DNA of 12,183 nt. It comes from Actinomycetes bacterium (GTDB taxonomy: Bacteria; Actinomycetota; Acidimicrobiia; Acidimicrobiales; JAJYPT01). How positions within the stretch are numbered: position 1 is the stretch's first letter; the number at the start of each line of letters is the position of its first letter. Shown one piece after another: positions 1 to 7,524 of the stretch. A program made the translations under genes and the position numbers. Where the stretch lies: contig JAJYPT010000035.1 of NCBI GenBank assembly GCA_021795135.1, positions 1-12,183 of the forward strand. Direction: 5' to 3'. The notes under the pieces were generated by a model. The model was given only the letters and a program-made list of their open reading frames with translations, made no database searches and was not told where the DNA came from.

Positions 1-808
1 TCATCCTGAATGGCATGAAAAAACTAAAGTCGCCCTTTTTAAAAGGTCTATAAATACAGCTGTAAAAAATGCTGATGCAATTATTTGTGTAAGCAATTTT
101 ACTGCTAATTGCTTAGAGTCAATTGTTCCAGGAGCAAAGAAAGTATTTGTTATCCCCCATGGTGTAGAACATGATAAATTTAATCCTTTTGAATCCAAAG
201 ATAATCCTGATGATCAAATACTAAGTGATTTTGGTATAAAAAATCGTTTTATTTTATTTGTAGGAACCATAGAGCCTCGAAAAGACGTAGTGGGACTGGT
301 CAAGGCTTTTGATAAAATCGGAGGTATTTATCCAGATCTGAAATTAGTTTTAGCAGGAGTAGGGGGATGGGGTCTGTCTCAGGTACAAGAAGCTATTTCA
401 AAAGCGAAATATAAGGAAAAAATTATTCTAACTGGTTATGTTCCTAGTAAAGTTTTACCGGCTTTGATGAGGAAAGCTTCAGCTATGGTCTATCCTTCTT
501 TTGAAGAAGGTTTTGGATTGCCAGCTCTAGAAGCTATGGCATGTGGATCTCCACTTATAACGACAAAAGGTTCAGCTATGGAAGAAGTATCTGGAGGGGC
601 AGCTATTTTAATTACTCCTGGAGACAATGAAGCCTTAGTTGAAGCTTTGAGGCAAGTTATTGATAAAGATAACGAATTAGAAGCTAGAAGACTTTTAGGT
701 TTGGAATTAGCAAAAAATTACACTTGGAACCGAGCAGCAGTTCAACATCTGAAAGTATATAAAGAACTAGCCTATGGAACACAAATAGAAGATGGAGTCA
801 CAACATGA
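1..808 (+). CDS. GT4-type glycosyltransferase, 5'-truncated by the window edge
   Basis: The open frame runs from the window edge (first complete codon at 2) to TGA at 806-808, so the true start lies outside. The roughly 268 visible residues are the C-terminal two-thirds of a GT-B fold glycosyltransferase. Visible GT4 hallmarks, in order, are VSNFTANCL, VIPHGVEHDKFNP (hinge), FVGTIEPRKD, then the donor-nucleotide half with LAGVGGWG, LTGYVPSK and YPSFEEGFGLPALEAMACG, which holds the paired glutamates of the family. Members move a sugar from a nucleotide-sugar onto a lipid-linked or polysaccharide acceptor on the inner face of the membrane. The stop overlaps the next start by 4 nt (ATGA), so it is translationally coupled to the GDP-deoxyhexose reductase-like gene. 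That makes a GDP-linked donor plausible, but donor and linkage cannot be read from sequence. An ATG at 290 is internal and not the start. Confidence 0.9.
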   Translation, partial: HPEWHEKTKVALFKRSINTAVKNADAIICVSNFTANCLESIVPGAKKVFVIPHGVEHDKFNPFESKDNPDDQILSDFGIKNRFILFVGTIEPRKDVVGLVKAFDKIGGIYPDLKLVLAGVGGWGLSQVQEAISKAKYKEKIILTGYVPSKVLPALMRKASAMVYPSFEEGFGLPALEAMACGSPLITTKGSAMEEVSGGAAILITPGDNEALVEALRQVIDKDNELEARRLLGLELAKNYTWNRAAVQHLKVYKELAYGTQIEDGVTT

Positions 809-1698
809 AGGCGTTTATAACAGGAGCTAATGGCTTTGTTGGCAAGTGGCTCCAAAAACATTTGACAGAAAAAGGAGACGAAGTAATTGCTTCTGAGGTA
901 GACATAACAGATGAAGATGGCATAAATACAGCAATTGCTTCTACCAAACCTGAAGCAATTTATCATCTTGCTGCTCTAACTCATGTAGGTGATTCTTGGA
1001 ATGCACCAAAAGAATCCTTTAGAGTCAATGCTATGGGAACTTTGAACGTACTAGAAGCCGCTAGGCATCTATCAAATATGCCTAAAGTATTACTAGTGTG
1101 TTCTGCAGAAGTATATGGAGTTGTAAAAAATGATCAATTACCCCTAAAAGAAACTATCGCTTTAGCCCCTGTTACTCCTTATGCGGTAAGTAAAGTAGCG
1201 GCAGAATTTTTAGGGATACAGTCTCATTTAGCCTATGGTCTTCCTGTTATTAGGGTAAGAGCTTTTAATCACATAGGTCCCCATCAAGCAAGTAATTTTG
1301 TTGTTTCTGCTCTTGCTAAGCGCATTGTAGAGGCCAAGAAGCAAAAATCTCGAGTTTTAGAAGTTGGCAATATCAGTACTCGAAGAGATTTTACAGATGT
1401 TAGAGATGTAGTAAATGCTTATACTATGTTGATAGATAAAGGATCTCCAGGCGAAGTTTATAATGTATGTTCTGGAACAGATATAAGCATTGAGGAACTA
1501 GCAAATAAAATGATAAAAATATCGGGAGCTAGTCAGCTTTATTTGGAGGTAGATCCCTCTCTAGAACGCCCAGTAGACATCCCTGTTCTTAGAGGCGACA
1601 GATCTAAGATTGAAAATGATACTGGCTGGAGACCAAAAATCCCCCTAGAACAAACTCTTGAAGAGGTTTTACAATTTTGGCAAAATAGCCAAGCTTAG
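805..1698 (+). CDS. rmd: GDP-6-deoxy-D-mannose reductase-like NAD(P)-dependent epimerase/reductase
   Basis: A 297-residue extended short-chain dehydrogenase. The N-terminus has the GxxGxxG nucleotide loop (G7, G10, G13), an HLAALTHV strand at 54-61, catalytic S100 and the Y126-x3-K130 pair in PYAVSK. The FNHIGP motif (154-159) followed by LEVGN and RDFTDVRDV (194-202) is typical of GDP-mannose-derived sugar enzymes and matches Pseudomonas Rmd along the chain. Length is close to the ~304 of Rmd and shorter than the ~340-370 of Gmd, which favours the reductase. The expected reaction is GDP-4-keto-6-deoxy-mannose to GDP-D-rhamnose. The ATG overlaps the stop of the preceding glycosyltransferase, so the two form one transcript for a deoxyhexose-containing surface glycan. 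No gmd is in the window. A GDP-mannose 4,6-dehydratase or another epimerase is the main alternative; the SDR assignment is certain, the exact substrate is not. Confidence 0.78.
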   Translation: MKAFITGANGFVGKWLQKHLTEKGDEVIASEVDITDEDGINTAIASTKPEAIYHLAALTHVGDSWNAPKESFRVNAMGTLNVLEAARHLSNMPKVLLVCSAEVYGVVKNDQLPLKETIALAPVTPYAVSKVAAEFLGIQSHLAYGLPVIRVRAFNHIGPHQASNFVVSALAKRIVEAKKQKSRVLEVGNISTRRDFTDVRDVVNAYTMLIDKGSPGEVYNVCSGTDISIEELANKMIKISGASQLYLEVDPSLERPVDIPVLRGDRSKIENDTGWRPKIPLEQTLEEVLQFWQNSQA

Positions 1699-1716
1699 AT
1701 TAAGAGCCTATTTTGC
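1680..1716 (+). terminator. Terminator-like stem-loop at the rmd / small-protein convergent junction
   Basis: Perfect 9-bp arms GCAAAATAG (1680-1688) and CTATTTTGC (1708-1716) enclose a loop that itself holds a short CTTA/TAAG stem. The distal arm is followed by TTTTG on the + strand. Both convergent stop codons (1696-1698 and 1700-1702) lie inside it, so it can end the glycosyltransferase-rmd transcript although the genes are separated by one base. Confidence 0.55.
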
Positions 1717-2038
1717 TTTTGATAGTCTTTACTATCTCAGATATCTGATTCCTTGCTTGGTGTATCATTTCTTTGGCCTGATCAGGCACTAAGTCTTCCA
1801 TTTGAGATAATTGGTTTTCTATATCATCTATGGTAGGGCTAAGTTGGGCTTCTATTCCATCTATTAGATTATGTAGTTGGGGTCGTAGAGTATTTAATTG
1901 TTCTTCTAATTGATTGCGTTCAGCTAAGATTCGCTTGCTAAGTTGATTTCTTTGGACTTGAGCTCTTTGGAAAGCCAATATGCCTAAACCTACAGCTATG
2001 TATAGACCGTCTTTGAGAGCTTGCTTAGGATCATTCAT
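1700..2038 (-). CDS. Small conserved-looking protein with coiled-coil character, unknown function
   Basis: A 112-residue protein of unknown function. Residues 10-24 are a short hydrophobic, glycine-containing stretch (DGLYIAVGLGILAFQ), then a run rich in Q, R, E, L and I from about residue 28 to the end, with a repeating hydrophobic spacing that suggests long amphipathic helices or a coiled coil. It could be a membrane-associated helical protein, but the hydrophobic stretch is short for a spanning helix and there is no signal peptide. The start is supported by an AAGGTG ribosome site 7 nt upstream and a TATAAT about 40 nt upstream. It lies 71 nt downstream of ftsH in the same direction and has its own promoter-like sequence. 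Its stop is one base from the stop of rmd on the other strand. I do not recognise a named family with certainty. Confidence 0.7.
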   Translation of the reverse strand: MNDPKQALKDGLYIAVGLGILAFQRAQVQRNQLSKRILAERNQLEEQLNTLRPQLHNLIDGIEAQLSPTIDDIENQLSQMEDLVPDQAKEMIHQARNQISEIVKTIKSKIGS

Positions 2039-2075
2039 TTATACACCTTGTCCTTTTTGAACGACTAAAAGATCA

Positions 2076-2081
2076 ATTATA
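2076..2081 (-). promoter_or_regulatory. -10 box (TATAAT) of the 112-residue protein gene
   Basis: On the minus strand this is a consensus TATAAT, about 37 nt from the ATG at 2038, giving a predicted leader of about 30 nt that contains the AAGGTG ribosome site. The -35 region is weak (ATTTAG at a 17-nt spacing). This suggests the gene can be expressed independently of ftsH. Confidence 0.45.
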
Positions 2082-2105
2082 TCTAAATCTATAGTGACCT
2101 AAATG

Positions 2106-2136
2106 GAGGTTACAGATCTTTAGAATCTGTAACCTC
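2106..2136 (-). terminator. Strong stem-loop spanning the ftsH stop codon
   Basis: Perfect 12-bp arms at 2106-2117 and 2125-2136 with a 7-nt loop, extendable by AAAT/ATTT past a bulged G. The ftsH stop (2110-2112) is in the distal arm. No clear T-run follows on the minus strand, so it may end transcription inefficiently or protect the 3' end of the ftsH mRNA. Confidence 0.5.
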
Positions 2137-4101
2137 ATTTGAAGAATTGTTAGCTACTGTTTGTTCTTGGGTTGATTCTGCAGATTTGGAATTGTTAAAT
2201 TGGGGAACCCAGGTGGAGCCGTTTTCGTGTACTGAACGCCCAAAGGCGGCATCTACTAATTCTCCTACTTTGGATCCATCAATAGTTTCTTCTTCTAGTA
2301 AAGCTTTTGCAACTGCTTTAAGTCCATCTAGATGTTTAGTTAGTTCTTCGTTAGCTCTAGTTTCTTGCTCTCGAAGAATTTTTTCTACTTCTTCATCTAT
2401 TACCCGACTTGTATCTTCTGAATAATCACGAGAATGCATAAGATCATCGCCTAGAAATACTGCACCTTGAGATCCCCAAGCCATTGGACCTACTCGGCTG
2501 CTCATGCCCCATTCTCTTACCATTTTGCGAGCTAGTTCTGTATTTCCTACCAAGTCATTACTTGCTCCAGTAGAAAGGTTGCCATAAATTAACATTTCTG
2601 CAATTCGACCCCCCATCCTTACAACTAATGAGTCTTCTATGTATTCTTTGGTATAGATATGTCTTTCTTCCATGGGGAGTTGTTGAGTAACACCTAGAGC
2701 CATTCCAGTAGGCAGTATGGTTACTTTGTGTACTGGATCTGCATGAGGCAATACATATGCTAATACAGCATGGCCCCCTTCGTGGAAAGCGATCCTTTCT
2801 TTTTCGGCTTCGCTCAAGGCTAATGACTCACGCCTTTGTCCCATAATTACTCTGTCTCGAGCAGCTTCAAAGTCTTGCATGTGAATTTCTGAGGCTCCTC
2901 TTCTAACAGCATGGAGAGCCGCTTCGTTTACAAGGTTTGCTAAATCTGCTCCACTCATTCCAGGAGTTCCACGAGCTATCAAGGATAGATCAATATCTGA
3001 AGAAAGTTTTATATCTCGACAATGTACTTGTAATATTGGAAGACGTTCTTCTAAATCTGGAAGTGGTACAACAACTTGACGATCAAAACGACCTGGACGT
3101 AAAAGAGCTGGATCTAAAATATCAGGACGGTTGGTAGCTGCCATCATAACAATACCTTCTGTGGTGTCAAAACCATCCATTTCGGACAACATCTGGTTGA
3201 GGGTTTGCTCACGCTCGTCGTGACCGCCTCCAAGTCCAGCTCCTCTTTTGCGTCCAATGGAATCCACTTCGTCAACAAATATGATAGCGGGAGCTTGTTT
3301 CCTTGCTGTTTGGAATAAGTCTCTTACTCTACTTGCTCCAACTCCAACAAACATTTCCATAAAATCAGATCCAGTGACGGATAAAAATGGAACCCCAGCT
3401 TCTCCTGCTACTGCTCTGGCTAACAAAGTTTTACCTGTTCCAGGAGGCCCTACTAGTAACACTCCTTTTGGAATTCGAGCACCTATATCTTTGAATCTTC
3501 CTGGGGACTTCAAAAAGTCAACTACTTCACTGATTTCTTGTTTTACTCCATTGTATCCTGCTACGTCTGCAAAAGTGGTCCGAGGCCTTTCAGTGCTATA
3601 TACTTTGGCTTTTGAGCGACCAATAGACATGATTCCACTCATCTGTCCTTGAGCTCTACGGTTCATCCATACAAAAAACCCAATAAGTAAGAACATGGGC
3701 AATAGGTAGCTCAAAATCGATGAAAAGAGATTAGCTTGAGGGGTAACGAAACTTAGTTGCACATGATGAGAAGTCATAGTCTTTATCTCAGAAGAAGGCA
3801 ATGGATCGGGCCCAGTTAGACTATAAGAAGTCCCGTTACTCAAAGTTCCACTAATTTGTCCAGTACTGTTAGATACTTGGGCAGTATGGATTTTGCCGGC
3901 TATAACTTGAGATTGAAATTGACTATAAGAAGTTATAGGACCTGCTGGAGGTTTAGAGAACATGGGGTATATGAAAAAGAAAAATATTAATATAACACCC
4001 AATACAGCAGCCGCCCACTTCCAATTTTGGTCTTGATTACCATTAGGAGGTGTTTGTGGGCGTTCGGGGCGTGGACGAAGGTCTGAGGGTTGACGACTCA
4101 T
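2110..4101 (-). CDS. ftsH: ATP-dependent zinc metalloprotease FtsH
   Basis: A 663-residue membrane-anchored AAA+ protease that pulls misfolded or regulated membrane and cytosolic proteins into a hexameric zinc protease chamber. A proline-rich N-tail (1-28) precedes a first membrane helix at about 28-48, an extracytoplasmic segment to about 126 and a second helix at 127-146. The AAA domain shows Walker A GPPGTGKT (218-225), the pore motif FVGVGASRVRD (251-261), Walker B IIFVDE (273-278) and arginine-finger region LRPGRFDR (334-341). The zinc site is HEGGH (440-444), with D516 in TGASND as the likely third ligand. All expected catalytic residues are present and the length is normal (E. coli 644). 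A TACTAT box ends 6 nt before the ATG, pointing to a leaderless or near-leaderless message; AAGGA is about 13 nt away, too far for a good ribosome site. The C-terminal tail (from about 625) is polar and low complexity. Confidence 0.97.
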   Translation of the reverse strand: MSRQPSDLRPRPERPQTPPNGNQDQNWKWAAAVLGVILIFFFFIYPMFSKPPAGPITSYSQFQSQVIAGKIHTAQVSNSTGQISGTLSNGTSYSLTGPDPLPSSEIKTMTSHHVQLSFVTPQANLFSSILSYLLPMFLLIGFFVWMNRRAQGQMSGIMSIGRSKAKVYSTERPRTTFADVAGYNGVKQEISEVVDFLKSPGRFKDIGARIPKGVLLVGPPGTGKTLLARAVAGEAGVPFLSVTGSDFMEMFVGVGASRVRDLFQTARKQAPAIIFVDEVDSIGRKRGAGLGGGHDEREQTLNQMLSEMDGFDTTEGIVMMAATNRPDILDPALLRPGRFDRQVVVPLPDLEERLPILQVHCRDIKLSSDIDLSLIARGTPGMSGADLANLVNEAALHAVRRGASEIHMQDFEAARDRVIMGQRRESLALSEAEKERIAFHEGGHAVLAYVLPHADPVHKVTILPTGMALGVTQQLPMEERHIYTKEYIEDSLVVRMGGRIAEMLIYGNLSTGASNDLVGNTELARKMVREWGMSSRVGPMAWGSQGAVFLGDDLMHSRDYSEDTSRVIDEEVEKILREQETRANEELTKHLDGLKAVAKALLEEETIDGSKVGELVDAAFGRSVHENGSTWVPQFNNSKSAESTQEQTVANNSSNEVTDSKDL

Positions 4102-4107
4102 TCTTGT

Positions 4108-4113
4108 ATAGTA
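4108..4113 (-). promoter_or_regulatory. -10 box (TACTAT) directly before ftsH, leaderless-type
   Basis: TACTAT on the minus strand, with 6 nt (ACAAGA) before the ATG, places a start site at or within a few bases of the start codon. The same spacing recurs before rlmN, the VIT transporter and nth in this window. Confidence 0.4.
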
Positions 4114-4140
4114 TTCCTTATGAAGAACAATTTCCTGTAA

Positions 4141-4165
4141 GTTAGGCCTATTTTTAAGGTCTAAC
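4141..4165 (-). terminator. Stem-loop spanning the menF stop codon
   Basis: Eight-pair arms GTTAGGCC (4141-4148) and GGTCTAAC (4158-4165), one pair being G-T, with a 9-nt loop that contains the menF stop (4154-4156). There is no T-run after it on the minus strand, so it is a weak terminator or an mRNA 3'-end structure in the 52-nt menF-ftsH gap. Confidence 0.4.
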
Positions 4166-5404
4166 CATTGCAGAAAGGATTGCTTGTAGTTTAAATTGAG
4201 TTTCCAATAGTTCCTGTTCAGCTTCAGAGTCAGCTACTAAGCCAACTCCAGCAAGTAATCTAGCATTAGTCCCAGTTATTTCAGCAGATCTAATACCAAT
4301 TACCCATTCCCCATTACCACTAGTATCTACCCAACCCACAGGCCCTGCATAGCGTCCTCGGTCAAAATCTTCAGTTGAGCTTATAGCCTCTAAAGCTTTT
4401 TCACGAGGAAAACCAGCCACTGCTGGAGTGGGGTGGAGCTTGTTTAGTAATAATAGGGCATTTGTATATTCTTTGTTCTTGTCTATAATAGCCTTAATTG
4501 GGCTAGCAAGGTGTGCAACATTTTGCATAGAAACAATAATAGGCACAGAAGGTATTTCTAATTTTTGACAAATAGGCTCCAATACTTGACGAATTTCTTT
4601 TAGTACTAGTTGGTGTTCATGTCGTTGCTTGGGTGAAGAAAACAAATTTTTATTTAGTTTACTATTTGTTTTTTCGTTTCCACTATTATTAGTTGTTCCG
4701 GCCAAAGGAACAAGTTTTAAATCATTGCCAATCCTACTAAATAAAAGTTCTGGACTGGCTCCTATAAAATTTTCTATAGAAAAGATACTACATGTAGGAA
4801 AATTGTCTTTCAATCTTTGAAGAATTGGTTCTTTTTTGATTATTGAATTGGTTTCTATAAAAACCTGTCTTGATAAGACGACTTTTTCTACGTGTCCTTG
4901 TTGTATCTGTTTTACTAGAGTATCTACTTGTTTGATCCATTTTTCATAAAATGGATCAGAATAGATGAAAATTTGTTCTGGACCTAAACTAGTAGATGGT
5001 ATTCTATGTTGCTTTATTCTTGATAGAACTTTTTCAATAGAATTAAATTTTTCTTCTTTGGATCCAATCTCAATTATCCAAGTAGAAGATTTTTTTTTAA
5101 TAACACATACCTTTGGTACATTAAGACTTGTTTTAGCCGTGGAATCAAAAGGTAATGCTCCTATTGCTACAGGTAAGATGCCATTTCTGATTGCCATTAG
5201 AGTCTGAGGATCCTGATTGGCTTTTGTTCTTAGCAAAGATAAGGTTTTGATTGCGGCTTGTATTGAGTCAAGACAAGCAATTCCATTAGGAAATTCAATT
5301 TGAAAAGCCGTATCCATAGTAGCTAATTGGACTTCAGGTCCTTCAAACACAATGCCTTCTTCTCCGGCAAATTCTATTAAGTCTATTTCTAGATTGGAAG
5401 CCAT
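4154..5404 (-). CDS. menF: Isochorismate synthase (menaquinone pathway)
   Basis: A chorismate-binding enzyme that isomerises chorismate to isochorismate, the first step to menaquinone. Numbered from the ATG at 5404 (416 residues), it shows the conserved lysine in VEKVVLSR (K174, water activation in MenF/EntC), GASPELL (general-acid E219), PLAGT (233-237), RHEHQLV (261-267), HPTPAVAG (324-331) and GRYAGPVGW (350-358), ending with a glutamate-rich C-terminal helix. The N-terminal 110 residues are poorly conserved, as usual. The frame stays open to a TTG at 5441-5443 that adds 13 residues; I prefer the ATG because the TTG sits only 7 nt after a terminator T-run, with its only GGGGAG locked in the hairpin. 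The menG gene next to it in the same direction supports MenF over the siderophore EntC or salicylate enzymes. The start is uncertain, the family is not. Confidence 0.9.
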   Translation of the reverse strand: MASNLEIDLIEFAGEEGIVFEGPEVQLATMDTAFQIEFPNGIACLDSIQAAIKTLSLLRTKANQDPQTLMAIRNGILPVAIGALPFDSTAKTSLNVPKVCVIKKKSSTWIIEIGSKEEKFNSIEKVLSRIKQHRIPSTSLGPEQIFIYSDPFYEKWIKQVDTLVKQIQQGHVEKVVLSRQVFIETNSIIKKEPILQRLKDNFPTCSIFSIENFIGASPELLFSRIGNDLKLVPLAGTTNNSGNEKTNSKLNKNLFSSPKQRHEHQLVLKEIRQVLEPICQKLEIPSVPIIVSMQNVAHLASPIKAIIDKNKEYTNALLLLNKLHPTPAVAGFPREKALEAISSTEDFDRGRYAGPVGWVDTSGNGEWVIGIRSAEITGTNARLLAGVGLVADSEAEQELLETQFKLQAILSAMVRP

Positions 5405-5682
5405 AGTTGCTGTCCAAGCTAAATTTTGGGGGAAGTCTATCAAATGACGCTAAAAAACTCCCCACTGAAAGTGGGAGTCCAAAATGTAATTATTAAGCTT
5501 TTAGGTATGGGCATTGTTTAGATAAAATATAATGTAGCCGCAAAGACTAAGCAAATTTATTAGTATTTTAAATTTTTACAAACAACTAGTAATTTGAATA
5601 AAACGACTAATAACATTACTTATACTACTTTTTTAAATTAAATAAAAATCACCTTTGGTTGTCAACTTATTTTTAAGTCGAA
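5405..5682. other. AT-rich gap between menG and menF
   Basis: About 280 bases without a recognisable gene on either strand; only short, interrupted frames are seen. It holds the intrinsic terminator at 5451-5478, a small ACTTA-TTTT-TAAGT dyad at 5665-5678 just after the menG stop, and AT-rich sequence with several TANNNT strings but no convincing -35/-10 pair. Confidence 0.6.
5451..5478 (-). terminator. Intrinsic terminator after menG / before menF
   Basis: Arms 5470-5478 (AGTGGGAGT) and 5457-5466 (ACTCCCCACT, one bulged C) with a GAA loop; on the minus strand the hairpin is followed by six T (5456-5451). This is the clearest rho-independent terminator in the window. It lies about 205 nt past the menG stop and 8 nt before the possible TTG start of menF, so it either ends the menG message or acts as an attenuator for menF. 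Confidence 0.75.
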
Positions 5683-6423
5683 TTATTTTTTTTCTCCCAT
5701 GAATAGTTGAGCTATCCCAAAACTAAAGCTGACATGTCCCAAGTTGGTGAATCCCTTTTTCCCAAGGATGCTTAGCATTTTATCTACAGGTGGTAAATAT
5801 TCAATAGATTTAGGTAAATATTGATAGGCAGTAGAATCAGATAAGGCGCCTCCAATTGCTGGGACAATTTTATTGAAATAAATTCCATGCCCTAATTTTA
5901 AAAAAGTGTTATTTGGCACAGATACTTCTAAAAGGGCAAATCTTCCTTTGGGGCGTAGAACTCTTGACATCTCATCAAAAACTAAATCTAAATTAGTAAA
6001 ATTACGTAAAGCGAACCCTGAAATAACTCCATCTATAGATTCAGATCTAAAAGGTAATGAAGCAGCATCACTTTGGACTAGGCTAGTTTGAGATCGATTA
6101 TGCTTTAACATGCCTAAAGATAGATCGACTCCTATTGGGACTAGATTATTTTTACGCATCAATATAGATAGATCACCCGTTCCAGAGGCCAAGTCAATTA
6201 CTATAGAGTTTTTAGGCAATCCAAGGGCACGTAAAGATTTTTTACGCCAAGAAATATCTTGACCAAAAGTCAAGATTCGGTTCAAAAGGTCATATCTTGG
6301 AGCAATGGCATCAAACATGGAGCGTATTGCTATAGTTTTATCTTTGCCATAGGGCAAAGTATTTGACTTAAATGCTTCTTTAAAAGAAGATGCATTATAA
6401 TCTTGTTGTTTATCTTTAGACAT
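5683..6423 (-). CDS. menG: Demethylmenaquinone methyltransferase
   Basis: A class I SAM-dependent methyltransferase of the UbiE/MenG/COQ5 family; it C-methylates demethylmenaquinone in the last step of menaquinone synthesis. From the ATG at 6423 it has 246 residues. The family signature FDAIAPRYDLLNR (37-49), the SAM loop DLASGTGD (77-84), the acidic GVD at the end of strand 2 (98-100), DAASLPF (109-115) and SGFALRNF (125-132) are all present, as is the C-terminal family region. The frame remains open to a TTG at 6489, but the extra 22 residues are not typical of the family and would fill the short gap to the divergent bioB, so the ATG is preferred. No ubiquinone genes are seen, and menF is the neighbour, so MenG is favoured over UbiE. 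Confidence 0.92.
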   Translation of the reverse strand: MSKDKQQDYNASSFKEAFKSNTLPYGKDKTIAIRSMFDAIAPRYDLLNRILTFGQDISWRKKSLRALGLPKNSIVIDLASGTGDLSILMRKNNLVPIGVDLSLGMLKHNRSQTSLVQSDAASLPFRSESIDGVISGFALRNFTNLDLVFDEMSRVLRPKGRFALLEVSVPNNTFLKLGHGIYFNKIVPAIGGALSDSTAYQYLPKSIEYLPPVDKMLSILGKKGFTNLGHVSFSFGIAQLFMGEKK

Positions 6424-6480
6424 TATTCTAACTTTAGGATAAAAATAATGATTTGACGACTTAGGACAAACTTTAGAGAG

Positions 6481-6486
6481 TATTTT
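6481..6486 (+). promoter_or_regulatory. Possible -10 box (TATTTT) of bioB
   Basis: TATTTT ends 8 nt before the bioB ATG, again a leaderless-type arrangement. A TTGACG at 6453-6458 is 22 nt upstream, too far for a normal -35, so the call is weak. The menG-bioB divergent gap is only 71 nt. Confidence 0.3.
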
Positions 6487-6494
6487 CAAAAATT

Positions 6495-7499
6495 ATGGAT
6501 TTCGATCATGTGTTGTTGGATCAAATTAGGACAAAAATTTTAGAAGACAAAGTCTTACTTGATACAGCCGATATAAAAAATTTAGTTACTTTACCTGATT
6601 CAAAAGTCCCTTCTTTAGCAGCTTTGGCTCATGAAGTTCGCCTGCAGTGGTGTGGGCCAGAAGTTGAATTAGAAGGAATTATCTCAGCTAAAACAGGAGC
6701 TTGCCCAGAAGACTGTTCTTTTTGTAGCCAGTCGTCTTATTATGAGGGCCAAGTTCAAGCCTTGCCAATGCTCGACCCTACTCAGCTTCTAGCTGCAGCC
6801 AAAGAAACAGAAAAATTAGGTGCCACTGAATTTTGTTTAGTGTTGGCGATAAAAGGCATTAATGATCATTGGATGGCTAAAATTTTAGAGGCTGTAAAGT
6901 TCTTACGGGAAAATACCTCTTTAAATATCGCTTTAAGTGCTGGTCTTTTAGATCAAGCCCAAGCAGACATTTTGTTCAAAGCAGGAGTTCATCGCTACAA
7001 TCACAATTTAGAAACATCTTATTCTTATTTTGATAAAATTGTTACTACCCACTCTTGGGAACAACGTTATCAGACATGTGAGTATGTGAAAAAATCAGGC
7101 ATGGAACTTTGCAGCGGAGTTCTGTTGGGTTTAGGTGAAAGCCAAGAACAACGTATTGAATTGTTGAAAAGTCTCCAAGAATTGCATCCCCAAGAAGTAC
7201 CTGTCAATTTTTTAAATCCCAGACCTGAGACCCCTTTGGGTGGGACAGATTTGGTAGAGCCATTAGAAGCTATTCGCTGGATTGCTATTTTTCGTTTGGC
7301 ATTGCCCTGGGCTACTTTGAGATATGCTGGCGGAAGAGAAGTTACTTTGAAAGAGCTTCAAGCTATGGGTATGACAGCAGGTATCAATGCTTTGATAGTG
7401 GGCAATTATCTTACAACTCTTGGACGTGAACCACAACAAGATATTCAAATGCTAAAAGATCTCAAAATGCCAATAGCAGTTATGGGAAAAATTATTTAG
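6495..7499 (+). CDS. bioB: Biotin synthase (radical SAM)
   Basis: A 334-residue radical SAM enzyme that inserts sulfur into dethiobiotin. The SAM [4Fe-4S] ligands are C70, C74 and C77 in GACPEDCSFC. The chain then follows actinobacterial BioB closely: EFCLV with C114, YNHNLETS (168-175), ELCSG with C206, NFLNPRPETPL, LRYAGGRE with R276, and GNYLTTLG near the end. C114, C206 and R276 correspond to E. coli auxiliary-cluster ligands C97, C188 and R260. The fourth expected position (E. coli C128, with a cysteine one residue later in the M. tuberculosis protein) reads NIALSAG (144-150), with A146 and L147 and no cysteine. There is no strong ribosome site at the ATG. It lies 25 nt before bsaP, a likely two-gene operon, and diverges from menG. 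Confidence 0.95.
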   Translation: MDFDHVLLDQIRTKILEDKVLLDTADIKNLVTLPDSKVPSLAALAHEVRLQWCGPEVELEGIISAKTGACPEDCSFCSQSSYYEGQVQALPMLDPTQLLAAAKETEKLGATEFCLVLAIKGINDHWMAKILEAVKFLRENTSLNIALSAGLLDQAQADILFKAGVHRYNHNLETSYSYFDKIVTTHSWEQRYQTCEYVKKSGMELCSGVLLGLGESQEQRIELLKSLQELHPQEVPVNFLNPRPETPLGGTDLVEPLEAIRWIAIFRLALPWATLRYAGGREVTLKELQAMGMTAGINALIVGNYLTTLGREPQQDIQMLKDLKMPIAVMGKII

Positions 7500-7524
7500 C
7501 ATCTTTTAGATAACAAGGACTATA

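Noticed and set aside
2147..3652. Several open frames on the + strand opposite ftsH
   Set aside because: They are antisense shadows of a well-conserved coding sequence, with no ribosome sites and no recognisable domains.
5441..5443. TTG as the menF start and TTG at 6489 as the menG start
   Set aside because: Both only lengthen the frame; neither has an accessible ribosome site and the added residues are not family-like. In-frame ATG codons at 5404 and 6423 fit better.
5451..5484. The CTCCCACT/AGTGGGGAG hairpin as a second IS200/IS605 right end
   Set aside because: It resembles such ends in shape, but it is followed by a run of six T rather than a TCAA end and lies downstream of menG, so an intrinsic terminator is the simpler reading.
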